A stretch of 17,950 nt of DNA from UMGS1307 sp964523005 (GTDB lineage Bacteria > Bacillota > Clostridia > Oscillospirales > CAG-382), in NCBI GenBank assembly GCA_964523005.1, contig CAZFZL010000021.1, forward strand, positions 1 through 17,950, read 5' to 3'. Both the position numbers and the translations under genes were made by a program. Below are positions 1-7,107 of this stretch, piece after piece (position 1 is the stretch's first letter; the number at the start of each line of letters is the position of its first letter). The notes beneath the pieces are model-generated. The model was given only the letters and a program-made list of their open reading frames with translations. It had not been told where the DNA came from and did not search any database.

Positions 1-1140
1 TGACATGAGCGCGAGCGCGAGCGCGAGATCACCCGACGGTTCTTCCACGCGCAGTCCGCCTGCGACGTTGACGTACACGTCGAGCTGCGAAAAGCGGTAT
101 CCGAAGCGCTTTTCCATAACGGCGAGCACGAGTGAAGTGCGGTTGTAGTCGATTCCCATCGACATACGCTTCGCCGACGGGTATACGGTCGGCGTCACGA
201 GCGCCTGTATTTCGGCGAGCACAGGGCGCGTGCCCTCCATCAGACACACGGCGCAGCTTCCGGAAACATTGCGCGGACGCTGTGAGAGCAGCATCGCGGA
301 GATGTTCTCTATCTCCTCAAGTCCTTCGCTGCCCATCTCAAAAACACCTATCTCGTTTGTTGAGCCGAATCGGTTTTTTTCGGCTCTGATTATCCTGTAT
401 GCGTGCTGCTTGTCGCCTTCGAAGTAGAGCACCGCGTCAACGATATGCTCAAGCACCTTCGGACCTGCGACGGCTCCGTCCTTGTTGACGTGCCCGACCA
501 TCATGACCGAGATGTTGTCCTCCTTTGCGCACTGCATCAACAGCATTGCGCACTGCTTGACCTGCGTGACGCTGCCCGGCGAAGAGGGAAGCTCATCGTC
601 GTACATCGTCTGGATCGAGTCGATGATAACGACCTTCGGTTTTACGGCGTTTATTTCGGGAATTATCTTGTTGATGTTTGTTTCTGAAAGCAGTAGGATA
701 TCCTGTCCTTTGACTCCGAGCCGTCCGGCACGCAGCTTTATCTGAGAGAGCGATTCTTCACCCGATACATATAAAACTTTTCCGCATTCACTGACGCGGC
801 TGCATATCTGGAGCAGCAGCGTCGATTTTCCTATGCCCGGTTCTCCTGATATAAGTACTGCAGAGCCTTCGACGATACCGCCGCCGAGTACGCGGTCGAA
901 TTCGCGCATACCGGTCGGGAATCGGATCGAATCGGTTATGTCGATGCTGTCTATATGCGCGGCGCAGCTTGCGTGCGGTGCGACAGCGTCGAACGTCTTT
1001 TTTGCCTTCGTGACCGAAGGAGCGACAGCCTGTGCTTCCTCGAGCGTGTTCCATTCGCCGCAGTTAGGGCATTTCCCGTACCATTTTGGAAAAACCGCTT
1101 TGCAGTCCGAGCATATGTAGTGTGTTTTTTCCTGCTTCAT
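1..1140 (-). CDS. radA: DNA repair protein RadA (Sms), C-terminus cut off by window edge
   Basis: RadA is a RecA-like ATPase and helicase that promotes branch migration of recombination intermediates. The 380 visible residues show the family order: an N-terminal C4 zinc finger (C10, C13, C24, C27), Walker A GEPGIGKS at 99-106, Walker B VVIID at 170-174, the RadA-specific KNRFG motif at 255-259, then the start of the Lon-protease-like domain with the LALALAL run at 372-378. Family members are about 450 residues, so roughly 70-80 residues lie beyond position 1. The ATG at 1138-1140 is supported by the immediate zinc finger and by an upstream GAAAGGAA site. It lies 27 bases after the stop of the CwlD-like gene with no promoter between, so it is probably the last known member of the operon starting near 2589. 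The identification is very secure. Confidence 0.97.
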   Translation of the reverse strand, partial: MKQEKTHYICSDCKAVFPKWYGKCPNCGEWNTLEEAQAVAPSVTKAKKTFDAVAPHASCAAHIDSIDITDSIRFPTGMREFDRVLGGGIVEGSAVLISGEPGIGKSTLLLQICSRVSECGKVLYVSGEESLSQIKLRAGRLGVKGQDILLLSETNINKIIPEINAVKPKVVIIDSIQTMYDDELPSSPGSVTQVKQCAMLLMQCAKEDNISVMMVGHVNKDGAVAGPKVLEHIVDAVLYFEGDKQHAYRIIRAEKNRFGSTNEIGVFEMGSEGLEEIENISAMLLSQRPRNVSGSCAVCLMEGTRPVLAEIQALVTPTVYPSAKRMSMGIDYNRTSLVLAVMEKRFGYRFSQLDVYVNVAGGLRVEEPSGDLALALALMS

Positions 1141-1167
1141 TTGCTTTTTCGGTTCCTTTCGGCTTAT

Positions 1168-1926
1168 TCAACCGTTGTAGTATTCATCTATAAATCTGCT
1201 TATACCGCAAAAGACAACAAACGCTATGCGCGTTTGCTGGACCGGATCGCTGAGCCTTGTCGCGTCAGAGGCGTTCGAGAGAAAGCCGCATTCGACGAGA
1301 ACTGCCGGTGACGTGATCCTGTCGAGCACAAAGATGCTTCCCGAAGCTTTTTTGATCATGCGTTTGTTCGTTTCGTCGTCGAGCTTCGCCATATCCTGTA
1401 TGCACTGCGCAAGGGCGGCGCTGCGTTCGTCGTTGGGCGACCAGAATACCTGCATTCCTTTGCATGATTCCATCGGGAATTTGTTCATATGGATGCTCAC
1501 GAAAATACAATTCTGCGTGTTTTGGGCAATATCGACACGTGCGCGCAGATCTGCCGCCTTGATGCTTCCCTTGACCGCATCCGTTGCAGGTGAAACGTCG
1601 CTTGTACGAGTCATCACGACGTTAATGTCGGAGAGCGACAGAAACGCCGCGAGCTTTTCGGAAAGCGCGAGATTGATGTCTTTTTCGTATAAGCCGTTCG
1701 CCGATGCTCCCGCATCCGAACCACCGTGTCCGGGATCGATGACGACGCTGATCTTTGCTTCTTCCGGCGTTCCTACGGCTTCCGCCTGAGTACGGAACGA
1801 TTTTTTATAGCCGAATGACGAAAATACGCTCGCGAAGCAGTACAGCGCCGTTACTATCAGAAACAGAATCAACGTAGCGGCAAGCAATCGCCGCGGCCGT
1901 TCGCACAAGCCTTTCATATCGGTCAT
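1168..1926 (-). CDS. cwlD: N-acetylmuramoyl-L-alanine amidase, CwlD-like
   Basis: This is a zinc-dependent amidase 3 family enzyme that cleaves the bond between MurNAc and the stem peptide; CwlD removes peptides during muramic-delta-lactam formation in spore cortex. From the ATG at 1924-1926 the protein has 252 residues: a short cytoplasmic start, one membrane anchor at about 14-35, and a catalytic domain with DPGHGG (H67), E81 in LYEKD, SIHMN (H146) and VECGFLSN (E212). These match the three zinc ligands and the catalytic Glu. An in-frame ATG nine codons upstream (1953) has no ribosome site, whereas GAAAGGAAGG sits just before 1926, so the shorter start is chosen. It is preceded by a membrane-protein gene and followed by radA. 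The CwlD assignment over other amidase 3 proteins rests on length, anchor and the VECGFLSN region; a vegetative role cannot be excluded. Confidence 0.88.
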   Translation of the reverse strand: MTDMKGLCERPRRLLAATLILFLIVTALYCFASVFSSFGYKKSFRTQAEAVGTPEEAKISVVIDPGHGGSDAGASANGLYEKDINLALSEKLAAFLSLSDINVVMTRTSDVSPATDAVKGSIKAADLRARVDIAQNTQNCIFVSIHMNKFPMESCKGMQVFWSPNDERSAALAQCIQDMAKLDDETNKRMIKKASGSIFVLDRITSPAVLVECGFLSNASDATRLSDPVQQTRIAFVVFCGISRFIDEYYNG

Positions 1927-1974
1927 ATAATGTACCTTCCTTTCAGAAAACATTATATGAAGCCCGACCGGCTT

Positions 1975-2589
1975 TTATTTCTGGTTTTTCTTTTCGGGGA
2001 GATCTACGTTTTCTAATCCGACGAACGAGCGCAGCTTCTTTTCGTGTGAGCCGAGATAATACGCGAGCGTCGGGAACGCAAGCGAAAGCAGTGATACGCC
2101 GAGCACGACGAACGGAAGCGCGTACGAGCCTTCCGCAAGCGAGAAGAACGAGTAATACATCCCGTCGAACAAATAGAACAGCGGAAGTGTGACGACGGCG
2201 TTGATGCTGCCGATAACGACGCTCTGCGTCGGAACGGCTATGAGATATGTTATGACATAAACAAGCGTCAGTACGAGCGTCGGCAGCAGAGCAACAGCTC
2301 CGACCTTAAGCCCCTTCCAAACATCGCGTTTGAGATGGCCGGCTTCAATCATTATGTGATCCTTGGCGCCGCGTTGCCAGAAGTAGTCATGTATAAGAAA
2401 CCAGAAGAAAAACGTGCCGGCAAGCCCGGAAAGGACGTAAAGCAGTGTCTTAGGCGCATCGTACGAATGGACGACCATCCTCATTGCGATTGCGATGACG
2501 AGCGAGAAGACGTTTATGGAGATCTGCGTGATAAAAAACTTCGCTATGAGCGAACTGTTTTCTTTGAAAAAAGCTTTGAAATTACTCAA
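1975..2589 (-). CDS. Five-helix integral membrane protein, function unknown
   Basis: I do not recognise this family. The 204-residue protein has about five hydrophobic segments (near 17-38, 46-68, 94-118, 124-142, 155-178), with charged loops between them and a basic and acidic cytoplasmic-looking tail (EKKLRSF, then LPEKKNQK). No enzymatic motif is visible. The start is a TTG at 2587-2589, supported by AGGAG nine bases upstream and by a sigma-A-like promoter at 2621-2648; no better ATG is present near it. The gene is first in an apparent operon with the CwlD-like amidase (48 bases downstream) and radA, so a cell-envelope role is possible but only by association. Confidence 0.75.
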   Translation of the reverse strand: MSNFKAFFKENSSLIAKFFITQISINVFSLVIAIAMRMVVHSYDAPKTLLYVLSGLAGTFFFWFLIHDYFWQRGAKDHIMIEAGHLKRDVWKGLKVGAVALLPTLVLTLVYVITYLIAVPTQSVVIGSINAVVTLPLFYLFDGMYYSFFSLAEGSYALPFVVLGVSLLSLAFPTLAYYLGSHEKKLRSFVGLENVDLPEKKNQK

Positions 2590-2620
2590 TTCTGTTTGCT
2601 CCTGTAATCTTTATACTTCT

Positions 2621-2648
2621 ATTATACATATTTTGCGCGATAAATCAA
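2621..2648 (-). promoter_or_regulatory. Sigma-A-type promoter for the membrane protein-cwlD-radA operon
   Basis: On the minus strand, TTGATT (2643-2648) and TATAAT (2621-2626) are separated by 16 bases. The -10 matches consensus exactly and the -35 matches four of six. The expected start of transcription is near 2614, about 25 bases before the TTG start codon. It is back-to-back with the promoter of the DUF4434 gene. Confidence 0.65.
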
Positions 2649-2675
2649 TAACGGCGCGCGAAAATAAAATAAATG

Positions 2676-2704
2676 TTGAAAAAGGGAAACGGTTATGGTA
2701 AAAT
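2676..2704 (+). promoter_or_regulatory. Promoter of the DUF4434 gene, extended -10
   Basis: TTGAAA (2676-2681), 17-base spacer, TAAAAT (2699-2704), with TG one base before the -10 hexamer (extended -10 form). Transcription should begin near 2711, giving a short leader before the GGAAAGGA ribosome site and the ATG at 2734. Confidence 0.7.
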
Positions 2705-2733
2705 CAAAACAATATCGGAAAGGATGAATACAT

Positions 2734-3678
2734 ATGAAAAAATTCAACGGAACATGGTTTGAGTTTCACCATCACAACACGCCTGAAGGAGTCTACTGGA
2801 ATCCCGCCTGTGCTGATTTTACTGACGAACAGTGGAAAATCAAGGTGTCGGAGATAGCGTCGCTCGGAATGAAATATATCGTGTTGATGTGTACTGCTCT
2901 TTATGATAAGGCGTTTTTCAAAACCGACATATACAACCGCTTCGCGTTGAAGGCTTCCGACCCGATAGGCGCGCTGCTCACGCAGGCAGACGCTGAGGGG
3001 ATAAAGGTCTTCATGAGCGCCGGATTCTACGGCGACTGGACGCACACGACGGAAAATATGACGTCACCTGAGGTCACGAAACGCGCATTCAAAGCAATGG
3101 AGCAGCTTTTTGCGCTTTACGGCTCTCACGAAAGCTTCTACGGCTGGTATCTGCCGGACGAAGCGTGGATAGGAGGCACGTTCGACGAAGATTTCATAAA
3201 GTACATCAATCTCTATACCTCCTACGCGCGCACGCTCAACAAGGGCTTCAAAAACCTCATAGCTCCTTACGGAACGAAGGACACGACCCCGAACGACCGT
3301 TATGTCAGCCAGCTCGAACGCATAGACATAGATTTTGTCGCTTATCAGGACGAGGTGGGCGTACAGAAGAGCACACCGGCGCAGACACCGGCATTTTATG
3401 AGAAGCTGCGCATCGCACACGACAAAGCCGGCAGATCGAAGCTTTGGGCTGATATGGAGATATTCGAGTTTGAGGGCGCCGTCTACAGCAGCGCGCTCAT
3501 ACCTGCTCCGATAGAACGCATAAAGCAGCAGCTCGTCGCCATATCCGACTACGTCGACGAAATACTCGTGTATCAGTATCTCGGGATCATGAACAAACCC
3601 GGCACGGCTGCGTTCTGCGGTCATCCTGCTTCCGAACAGTATTATTCCGATTATGCTTCTTTCATAAAGACATTCTAA
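2734..3678 (+). CDS. DUF4434 domain-containing protein (TIM-barrel, glycosidase-like), cytoplasmic
   Basis: The 314-residue protein resembles DUF4434 proteins, which have a TIM-barrel fold related to glycoside hydrolases but no established substrate. Visible features are an N-terminal WFEFHHHN segment, alternating strand and helix pattern, FYGWYLPDEAW with E143, FVAYQDEVGV with D206 and E207, and LWADMEIFEFEG with D240 and E242. Such acid residues at strand ends are typical of retaining glycosidases, so E143 with E207 or E242 are candidate catalytic acids (inference). No signal peptide or membrane segment is visible, so the protein is expected in the cytoplasm, where it would act on imported or intracellular sugars. 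The ATG at 2734 has a strong GGAAAGGA site and its own promoter. It appears to be transcribed alone; the next clear hairpin terminator is about 150 bases downstream. Confidence 0.75.
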   Translation: MKKFNGTWFEFHHHNTPEGVYWNPACADFTDEQWKIKVSEIASLGMKYIVLMCTALYDKAFFKTDIYNRFALKASDPIGALLTQADAEGIKVFMSAGFYGDWTHTTENMTSPEVTKRAFKAMEQLFALYGSHESFYGWYLPDEAWIGGTFDEDFIKYINLYTSYARTLNKGFKNLIAPYGTKDTTPNDRYVSQLERIDIDFVAYQDEVGVQKSTPAQTPAFYEKLRIAHDKAGRSKLWADMEIFEFEGAVYSSALIPAPIERIKQQLVAISDYVDEILVYQYLGIMNKPGTAAFCGHPASEQYYSDYASFIKTF

Positions 3679-3831
3679 AAACAACGCATGGTTTTCATGA
3701 TATTTCCATCATGACGCTGTAACATTATATCGCACTCGGGACAACGGACAAAATTTTTTCATTCTCCTTTAAAAAACGCCGCTTTCATACGTTTCATAAA
3801 AGAAATGCTTTCGGAAAACGACAAAAAACCG

Positions 3832-3863
3832 TACCGGAAAGCTGTTGTGCTTTCCGGTATTTT
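3832..3863 (+). terminator. Intrinsic terminator downstream of the DUF4434 gene
   Basis: TACCGGAAAGC (3832-3842) and GCTTTCCGGTA (3849-3859) form a perfect 11-base-pair stem with loop TGTTGT. On the plus strand it is followed by TTTTC; on the other side six A residues (3823-3828) would give a U-run on the minus strand, so it may work in both directions. Confidence 0.7.
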
Positions 3864-3868
3864 CATCA

Positions 3869-3988
3869 ATGGCACCGGAAGGCGGCAGAACGATCAAACG
3901 TCTTGAAGGAAGCACAAAAGTAAAATATGCGGACGGAAAATACTATATCACCGTCGAAAACGGCGATTGGTTTTTCGGTGAGTTTTAA
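3869..3988 (+). pseudogene. Possible C-terminal remnant of a lost protein (39 codons)
   Basis: An ATG-to-TAA frame of 39 codons reads like real protein: a lysine-rich start, then KVKYADGKYYITVENGDWFFGEF-like aromatic beta-strand text (about residues 18-39). It has no ribosome-binding site, and a strong hairpin terminator ends only ten bases before its ATG, so translation as an independent gene seems unlikely. It ends 13 bases before the relQ-like start, overlapping the spacing for that gene's ribosome site. I do not recognise the parent family. Chance openness is possible because the region is stop-poor in several frames. Confidence 0.35.
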
Positions 3989-4001
3989 TGAAAGGGAAAA
4001 A

Positions 4002-4733
4002 ATGACGATAAAAACCGATTCGATCTACGAAAGCACATATGAAGGCAATGGCGCCGAAAGTGAAAACGCGGCTTTGAAGACCGTTATCGAACGGCTCGGC
4101 GGAAATGCGGGCAGCGAGCTTATAAGTCAGGCAAAGCCGTTCATACGGCTTATGACGCAGTATCAGTGTGCAATGCTTGAGGTGAAGACCAAGTTTGAGG
4201 TGCTCAACGCCGAAATGTCGCTCGACAGTGAAAAGAACCCGTTCGAGTCGATAAGCTGCCGGCTGAAGAAACCGGCGAGCATACTCGATAAGCTTTATCG
4301 CGGCGGTTATGAGCCGACGGTGGAAAACATAGAAGAGCATATACGCGATGTTGCAGGCATACGCGTGATATGCTCTTTCCCGGACGATATTTATATGCTT
4401 GCCGATAAGCTTGTAGCGCAGGACGATATCACTCTCATACAGCGCAAGGACTATATCGCTTCGCCGAAGCCGAACGGATACAGGAGCCTTCATCTGATAG
4501 TCGGGATACCGATATTCCTGTCGAACGAAAAGAAGGAAATGTTCGTCGAGGTACAGATGCGCACGATAGCGATGGACTTTTGGGCAAGCCTTGAGCATAA
4601 GCTCAGATACAAAAAGGACATAAAGGATCCTGCCGCGATCTCCGACAAGCTACGCGAATGCGCCGAGCAGATCAGCGACATGGACGCGCGGATGCAGGAG
4701 ATACGCGATCTGATAATCGAAAACAAGCTGTAA
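4002..4733 (+). CDS. relQ: Small alarmone synthetase, RelQ/YjbM type ((p)ppGpp synthetase)
   Basis: This enzyme transfers pyrophosphate from ATP to GDP or GTP to make (p)ppGpp, without the hydrolase domain of full-length Rel. The 243 residues carry the RelA/SpoT synthetase fold and RelQ-type landmarks: FESISCRLKK (R87, K89, K90), RDVAGIRVICSF with D116, SPKPNGYRSLH (156-164), FVEVQMRT with the catalytic-type E183, and WASLEHKLRYKK (194-204). The C-terminal helix is acidic and ends at the stop. A frame extending 25 codons upstream exists, but the ATG at 4002 has AAAGGGA just before it and the upstream text is an out-of-frame reading of another frame, so 4002 is chosen. The gene stands alone on the plus strand and its TAA touches the TGA of the convergent PHP gene. 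Confidence 0.93.
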   Translation: MTIKTDSIYESTYEGNGAESENAALKTVIERLGGNAGSELISQAKPFIRLMTQYQCAMLEVKTKFEVLNAEMSLDSEKNPFESISCRLKKPASILDKLYRGGYEPTVENIEEHIRDVAGIRVICSFPDDIYMLADKLVAQDDITLIQRKDYIASPKPNGYRSLHLIVGIPIFLSNEKKEMFVEVQMRTIAMDFWASLEHKLRYKKDIKDPAAISDKLRECAEQISDMDARMQEIRDLIIENKL

Positions 4734-5531
4734 TCAGAGCGTGAGCAGGTCGGTTATCTCAAGCCCGTCGGCTATACCTTTGAGCTTCATAAACGGGTCA
4801 GCTGAATCGTATTCCCTCACCTTATGCCTGTCGCTGCCGCTAAAGAAAACGCAGCCCGCTTTTTTGCATGCGTGATAAAACCGCAGGTATTCCGGCATGG
4901 CAGCCCCGGCGAGGTTTGTGAACGAAGATGAGTTCAGCTCTACTGCGACGTTGTTTTCCTTTGCGGCGCAGGCACATTCATAGAATACCGAATCGCTTAT
5001 GCCGGACAGTATCTCTTTTGCCTGCTCCGAGGTTTTACCGCACGGATCGAACGGGTGGACGATCCCGGTTATATATTGCTTCGCGAGCGGATGTGTGACG
5101 ACGCCGAAGAAGCTTTTCACGAGAAAATCGGCGTGCTTTTCGGGCGACTGACAGTCGACAGGCAGTACGAAGCCGAGCATATGAGTATGTGAGTGCGGAA
5201 CAAGCACATAATCGAACAGCTGCGCTTTCTTCTCGCTTATCGAAAGCGTATCGCCGTGCGCAAATTCGCATTCACAGCCGAACAGCACCCTCACAGGGTA
5301 CTGCGACACGTCGCCGAGCTCTTCCTTTAGCTGCATGACGTGCTGTGTGTTCTGGACCTTGTACCAGTCGGACGCACCGGGTACGTCTTCGTCCCAATAG
5401 TGGTTTGAAAACCCGACGGTTTTGATATTTCCGCGCGCCGCTGCGTCTATGTACGCTCCGGCGCGTGCGCTTTCCACCGCACAAAGCGAAAGGTTCGTAT
5501 GAATGTGCAGATCGGCAGATGTGATATCCAT
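4734..5531 (-). CDS. PHP-domain metal-dependent phosphoesterase (histidinol-phosphatase-like)
   Basis: The PHP fold is a metal-dependent barrel found in histidinol phosphatases and other phosphoesterases. The 265-residue protein opens with ADLHIHTN (H9, H11), then GFSNHYW (H44), GCECEF (E87, E89), VPHSHTHM, an IVHPFDPCG segment, ELNSSS and the C-terminal GSDRHK, all in the usual PHP order of metal ligands. Histidinol phosphatase is the closest common relative, but no his gene is near, so the substrate is uncertain. The ATG at 5529-5531 has GAAAGGG upstream, overlapping the 3' end of nth; the gap between the genes is 12 bases. It is the last gene of the DUF4364-nth-PHP operon and its stop abuts the stop of the convergent relQ-like gene with no terminator between. 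Confidence 0.85.
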   Translation of the reverse strand: MDITSADLHIHTNLSLCAVESARAGAYIDAAARGNIKTVGFSNHYWDEDVPGASDWYKVQNTQHVMQLKEELGDVSQYPVRVLFGCECEFAHGDTLSISEKKAQLFDYVLVPHSHTHMLGFVLPVDCQSPEKHADFLVKSFFGVVTHPLAKQYITGIVHPFDPCGKTSEQAKEILSGISDSVFYECACAAKENNVAVELNSSSFTNLAGAAMPEYLRFYHACKKAGCVFFSGSDRHKVREYDSADPFMKLKGIADGLEITDLLTL

Positions 5532-5543
5532 GATTTGACCCTT

Positions 5544-6191
5544 TCAGATGTTAGTTATTTTATCGTATAGGCAAATGCTTCTGAGAGTACATTCCGAGCA
5601 GAGCGGCGAACGCGCTTTGCATACGTCACGCCCGAACATCACGGCTCTGTGGCAAAGCTCGCTCTGCGCGTCAGGCGCGATGAGCGTGCTCATTACGCGT
5701 TCCGTTTCGAGAGGATCAGGCTTTTTTGTGAATCCGAGTCGGTGGCATATGCGTATCATATGTGTGTCGGCGACGATGCCGCCCAGTCCATACAGATCAC
5801 CGCGTATAAGATTGGCGATTTTTCGGCCTACGCCGGGCAGCGACAGAAGCTCGTCCATTTTGCTTGGCACCGTGCCCGCGTATTCGTTCACGAGCTTACG
5901 GCAGCACAGGCTTATGTTCTTCGCCTTCGAATTGAAAAGCCCGACGGGGCGTATCATCGCTGCAATATCTTCGACCTCGGCAAGCGCCATCGCTTCGGCG
6001 CTGTTCCATCTTTCAAACAGCAAAATGCACGTTGCGTTGACTCGCCTGTCGGTGCACTGCGCCGACAGTATAGCTGCAACGAGCAGCTTATACGGGTCGC
6101 CGCCGTATTCCAGACCGCACTGCGATTCGGGATACAGCTTTTGCAGACCGTCCTCAAATAGCTTCGCGCGTTCCTTCACCGTATCCTTCAT
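5544..6191 (-). CDS. nth: Endonuclease III (DNA glycosylase/AP lyase)
   Basis: Endonuclease III removes oxidised pyrimidines and nicks at abasic sites in base-excision repair. The 215-residue protein has AAILSAQCTDRRVN (39-52), the helix-hairpin-helix LPGVGRKIANLI with the Schiff-base lysine K124, the catalytic aspartate in VADTHM (D142), and a C-terminal [4Fe-4S] loop with exact Cys-X6-Cys-X2-Cys-X5-Cys spacing (C191, C198, C201, C207). Length is normal for the family. Its ATG overlaps the TGA of the DUF4364 gene in an ATGA, and no strong ribosome site precedes it, so translation is probably coupled to the upstream gene. Confidence 0.96.
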   Translation of the reverse strand: MKDTVKERAKLFEDGLQKLYPESQCGLEYGGDPYKLLVAAILSAQCTDRRVNATCILLFERWNSAEAMALAEVEDIAAMIRPVGLFNSKAKNISLCCRKLVNEYAGTVPSKMDELLSLPGVGRKIANLIRGDLYGLGGIVADTHMIRICHRLGFTKKPDPLETERVMSTLIAPDAQSELCHRAVMFGRDVCKARSPLCSECTLRSICLYDKITNI

Positions 6192-6715
6192 TCGAACATA
6201 TAGTTGATGTCGCCGGAAAGCAGCGCCAGCACTCCCTTGTATATATCTTCGGGGCGAGCGTCAAAATTGTCCCTGAGCCTCTGCGCATATTCTATGTCTC
6301 CGACGTGCATCCGGCACGAAAACATACTCTGACCGGCGTTTTCTATCGAGCATACGACATCGAACCCGTCACCGGCAGGCTCAACCGAAGCGCTCGTCCT
6401 GCTGCCGCTCGTCTTGAACGTGAGCAGCCTGAGCGCGCTCCTGAGTGCCTTTTCCTTTATCGGCGCGTACAGCCTGTCGCTCAGTCCGTCAAGCACGGCG
6501 GCGCCGCGCTGCGTAATGGTATATTTTTTGTTTTCGTTTTCCGAAACGAGCGCATCGTCAAGCATATCGGCGAAGGCGTCGGCAAATTCAATGTATGTTA
6601 CAACACCGTCACAGACGACGACGTCGTTTATTTCCTCAAACGTCATCGGTGTTCCGATTTTTTTCATAAGGTAAAGGATGAATATTTTTATTTCGAGTTT
6701 ATCTGAAAGCTTCAT
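6188..6715 (-). CDS. DUF4364 family protein (winged-helix-like)
   Basis: DUF4364 proteins are common in Clostridia, predicted to carry an N-terminal winged helix and of unknown function. The 175-residue sequence starts with a helical KLEIKIFILYLMKKIG segment, followed by a helix-turn-helix-like region to about residue 60 and a YTITQRGAAVLDGL wing-like stretch (65-78), which is typical of PadR/MarR-like wings. The C-terminal half (about 95-175) is an alpha-beta region without catalytic motifs. The ATG at 6713-6715 has AAGGAAAA upstream. It leads an operon with nth and the PHP gene and diverges from acpP. A regulatory role is inference from the fold pattern only. Confidence 0.8.
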   Translation of the reverse strand: MKLSDKLEIKIFILYLMKKIGTPMTFEEINDVVVCDGVVTYIEFADAFADMLDDALVSENENKKYTITQRGAAVLDGLSDRLYAPIKEKALRSALRLLTFKTSGSRTSASVEPAGDGFDVVCSIENAGQSMFSCRMHVGDIEYAQRLRDNFDARPEDIYKGVLALLSGDINYMFE

Positions 6716-6758
6716 ACCGTTTTCCTTCTTTATTAAAGATAAGGCATTTGTTTATTGA

Positions 6759-6767
6759 AGTATATCA
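6759..6767 (-). promoter_or_regulatory. Possible extended -10 promoter for DUF4364-nth-PHP operon
   Basis: On the minus strand TGATATACT gives an extended -10 (TG, one base, TATACT). The -35 region is poor (TTTCAT at 17 bases), so the call rests on the extended -10 and on position about 45 bases before the start codon. Confidence 0.4.
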
Positions 6768-6825
6768 TATTTTCATGCGAAATGAAAGAATATTCCGAAA
6801 TTATATGAAAAAATGAAAATACCTC

Positions 6826-6854
6826 TTGCAAAAAAGACATTTTTGTAATAAGAT
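6826..6854 (+). promoter_or_regulatory. Promoter for acpP and the U32 peptidase gene
   Basis: TTGCAA (6826-6831), 17-base spacer, TAAGAT (6849-6854), followed by AGAAGGGAAG (6865-6874) as ribosome site and the acpP ATG at 6883. Both hexamers match consensus at four or five positions. No operator for a fatty-acid regulator such as FapR was recognised. Confidence 0.6.
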
Positions 6855-6882
6855 AATCAAAAACAGAAGGGAAGTTCAATAA

Positions 6883-7107
6883 ATGATAGATCAGGTCAAG
6901 GAAGTACTTTCAAAACAGCTTCGTATAAAGATCGAAGATATCGGCAGCGACGCAAGCATCATGGAGGATCTCGGCGCCGACTCACTCGACGTCGTTGAAA
7001 TGCTCATGACTCTTGAAGACACATTCGGTATAAACGTACCCGATGAAGATATTGTGCAGCTCAAAACCGTTCGTGATATAGCGGAATATATCGAGAACGC
7101 AAAATGA
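6883..7107 (+). CDS. acpP: Acyl carrier protein
   Basis: ACP carries growing acyl chains in fatty-acid synthesis on a phosphopantetheine arm. The 74-residue protein has the invariant DLGADSLDVVEM motif with the modified serine S34, an acidic four-helix profile and the usual ending IAEYIENAK. Length is typical. It has a strong ribosome site and its own promoter. Unusually, no fab gene is adjacent; instead its TGA overlaps the ATG of a U32 peptidase gene by four bases. A dedicated ACP for another pathway cannot be excluded, but the sequence looks like the housekeeping form. Confidence 0.95.
   Translation: MIDQVKEVLSKQLRIKIEDIGSDASIMEDLGADSLDVVEMLMTLEDTFGINVPDEDIVQLKTVRDIAEYIENAK

Larger units (their letters stand above)
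3679..4001. other. Gene-poor 323-base interval with terminator and possible gene debris
   Basis: This interval between the DUF4434 gene and the relQ-like gene has no complete gene with a ribosome site. It contains a small CATGAT/ATCATG inverted repeat at 3697-3714, an AT-rich stretch near 3750-3775, a strong hairpin at 3832-3858, and reading frames on both strands that look like decayed coding sequence (see the 3869-3988 entry and the findings). I could not identify a convincing promoter for the downstream gene. Confidence 0.5.

Noticed and set aside
1..30. GCGAGC tandem repeats at the left edge
   Set aside because: They encode the Leu-Ala run conserved in the RadA Lon-like domain, so codon repetition explains them.
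1927..1953. Upstream ATG for the CwlD-like gene
   Set aside because: No ribosome site precedes it, whereas a strong one precedes the ATG at 1926.
1961..1976. AGCC/GGCT hairpin followed by TTTT between the membrane protein and cwlD
   Set aside because: It is oriented for the plus strand, where no gene precedes it, and the stem is too short.
3697..3714. CATGAT/ATCATG inverted repeat after the DUF4434 gene
   Set aside because: The six-base arms are short and have no U-tract, so it is likely chance or part of debris; the real hairpin is at 3832-3858.
3927..4001. N-terminal extension of the relQ-like gene
   Set aside because: The extension has no ribosome site and is an out-of-frame reading of the neighbouring remnant frame; AAAGGGA precedes the ATG at 4002.
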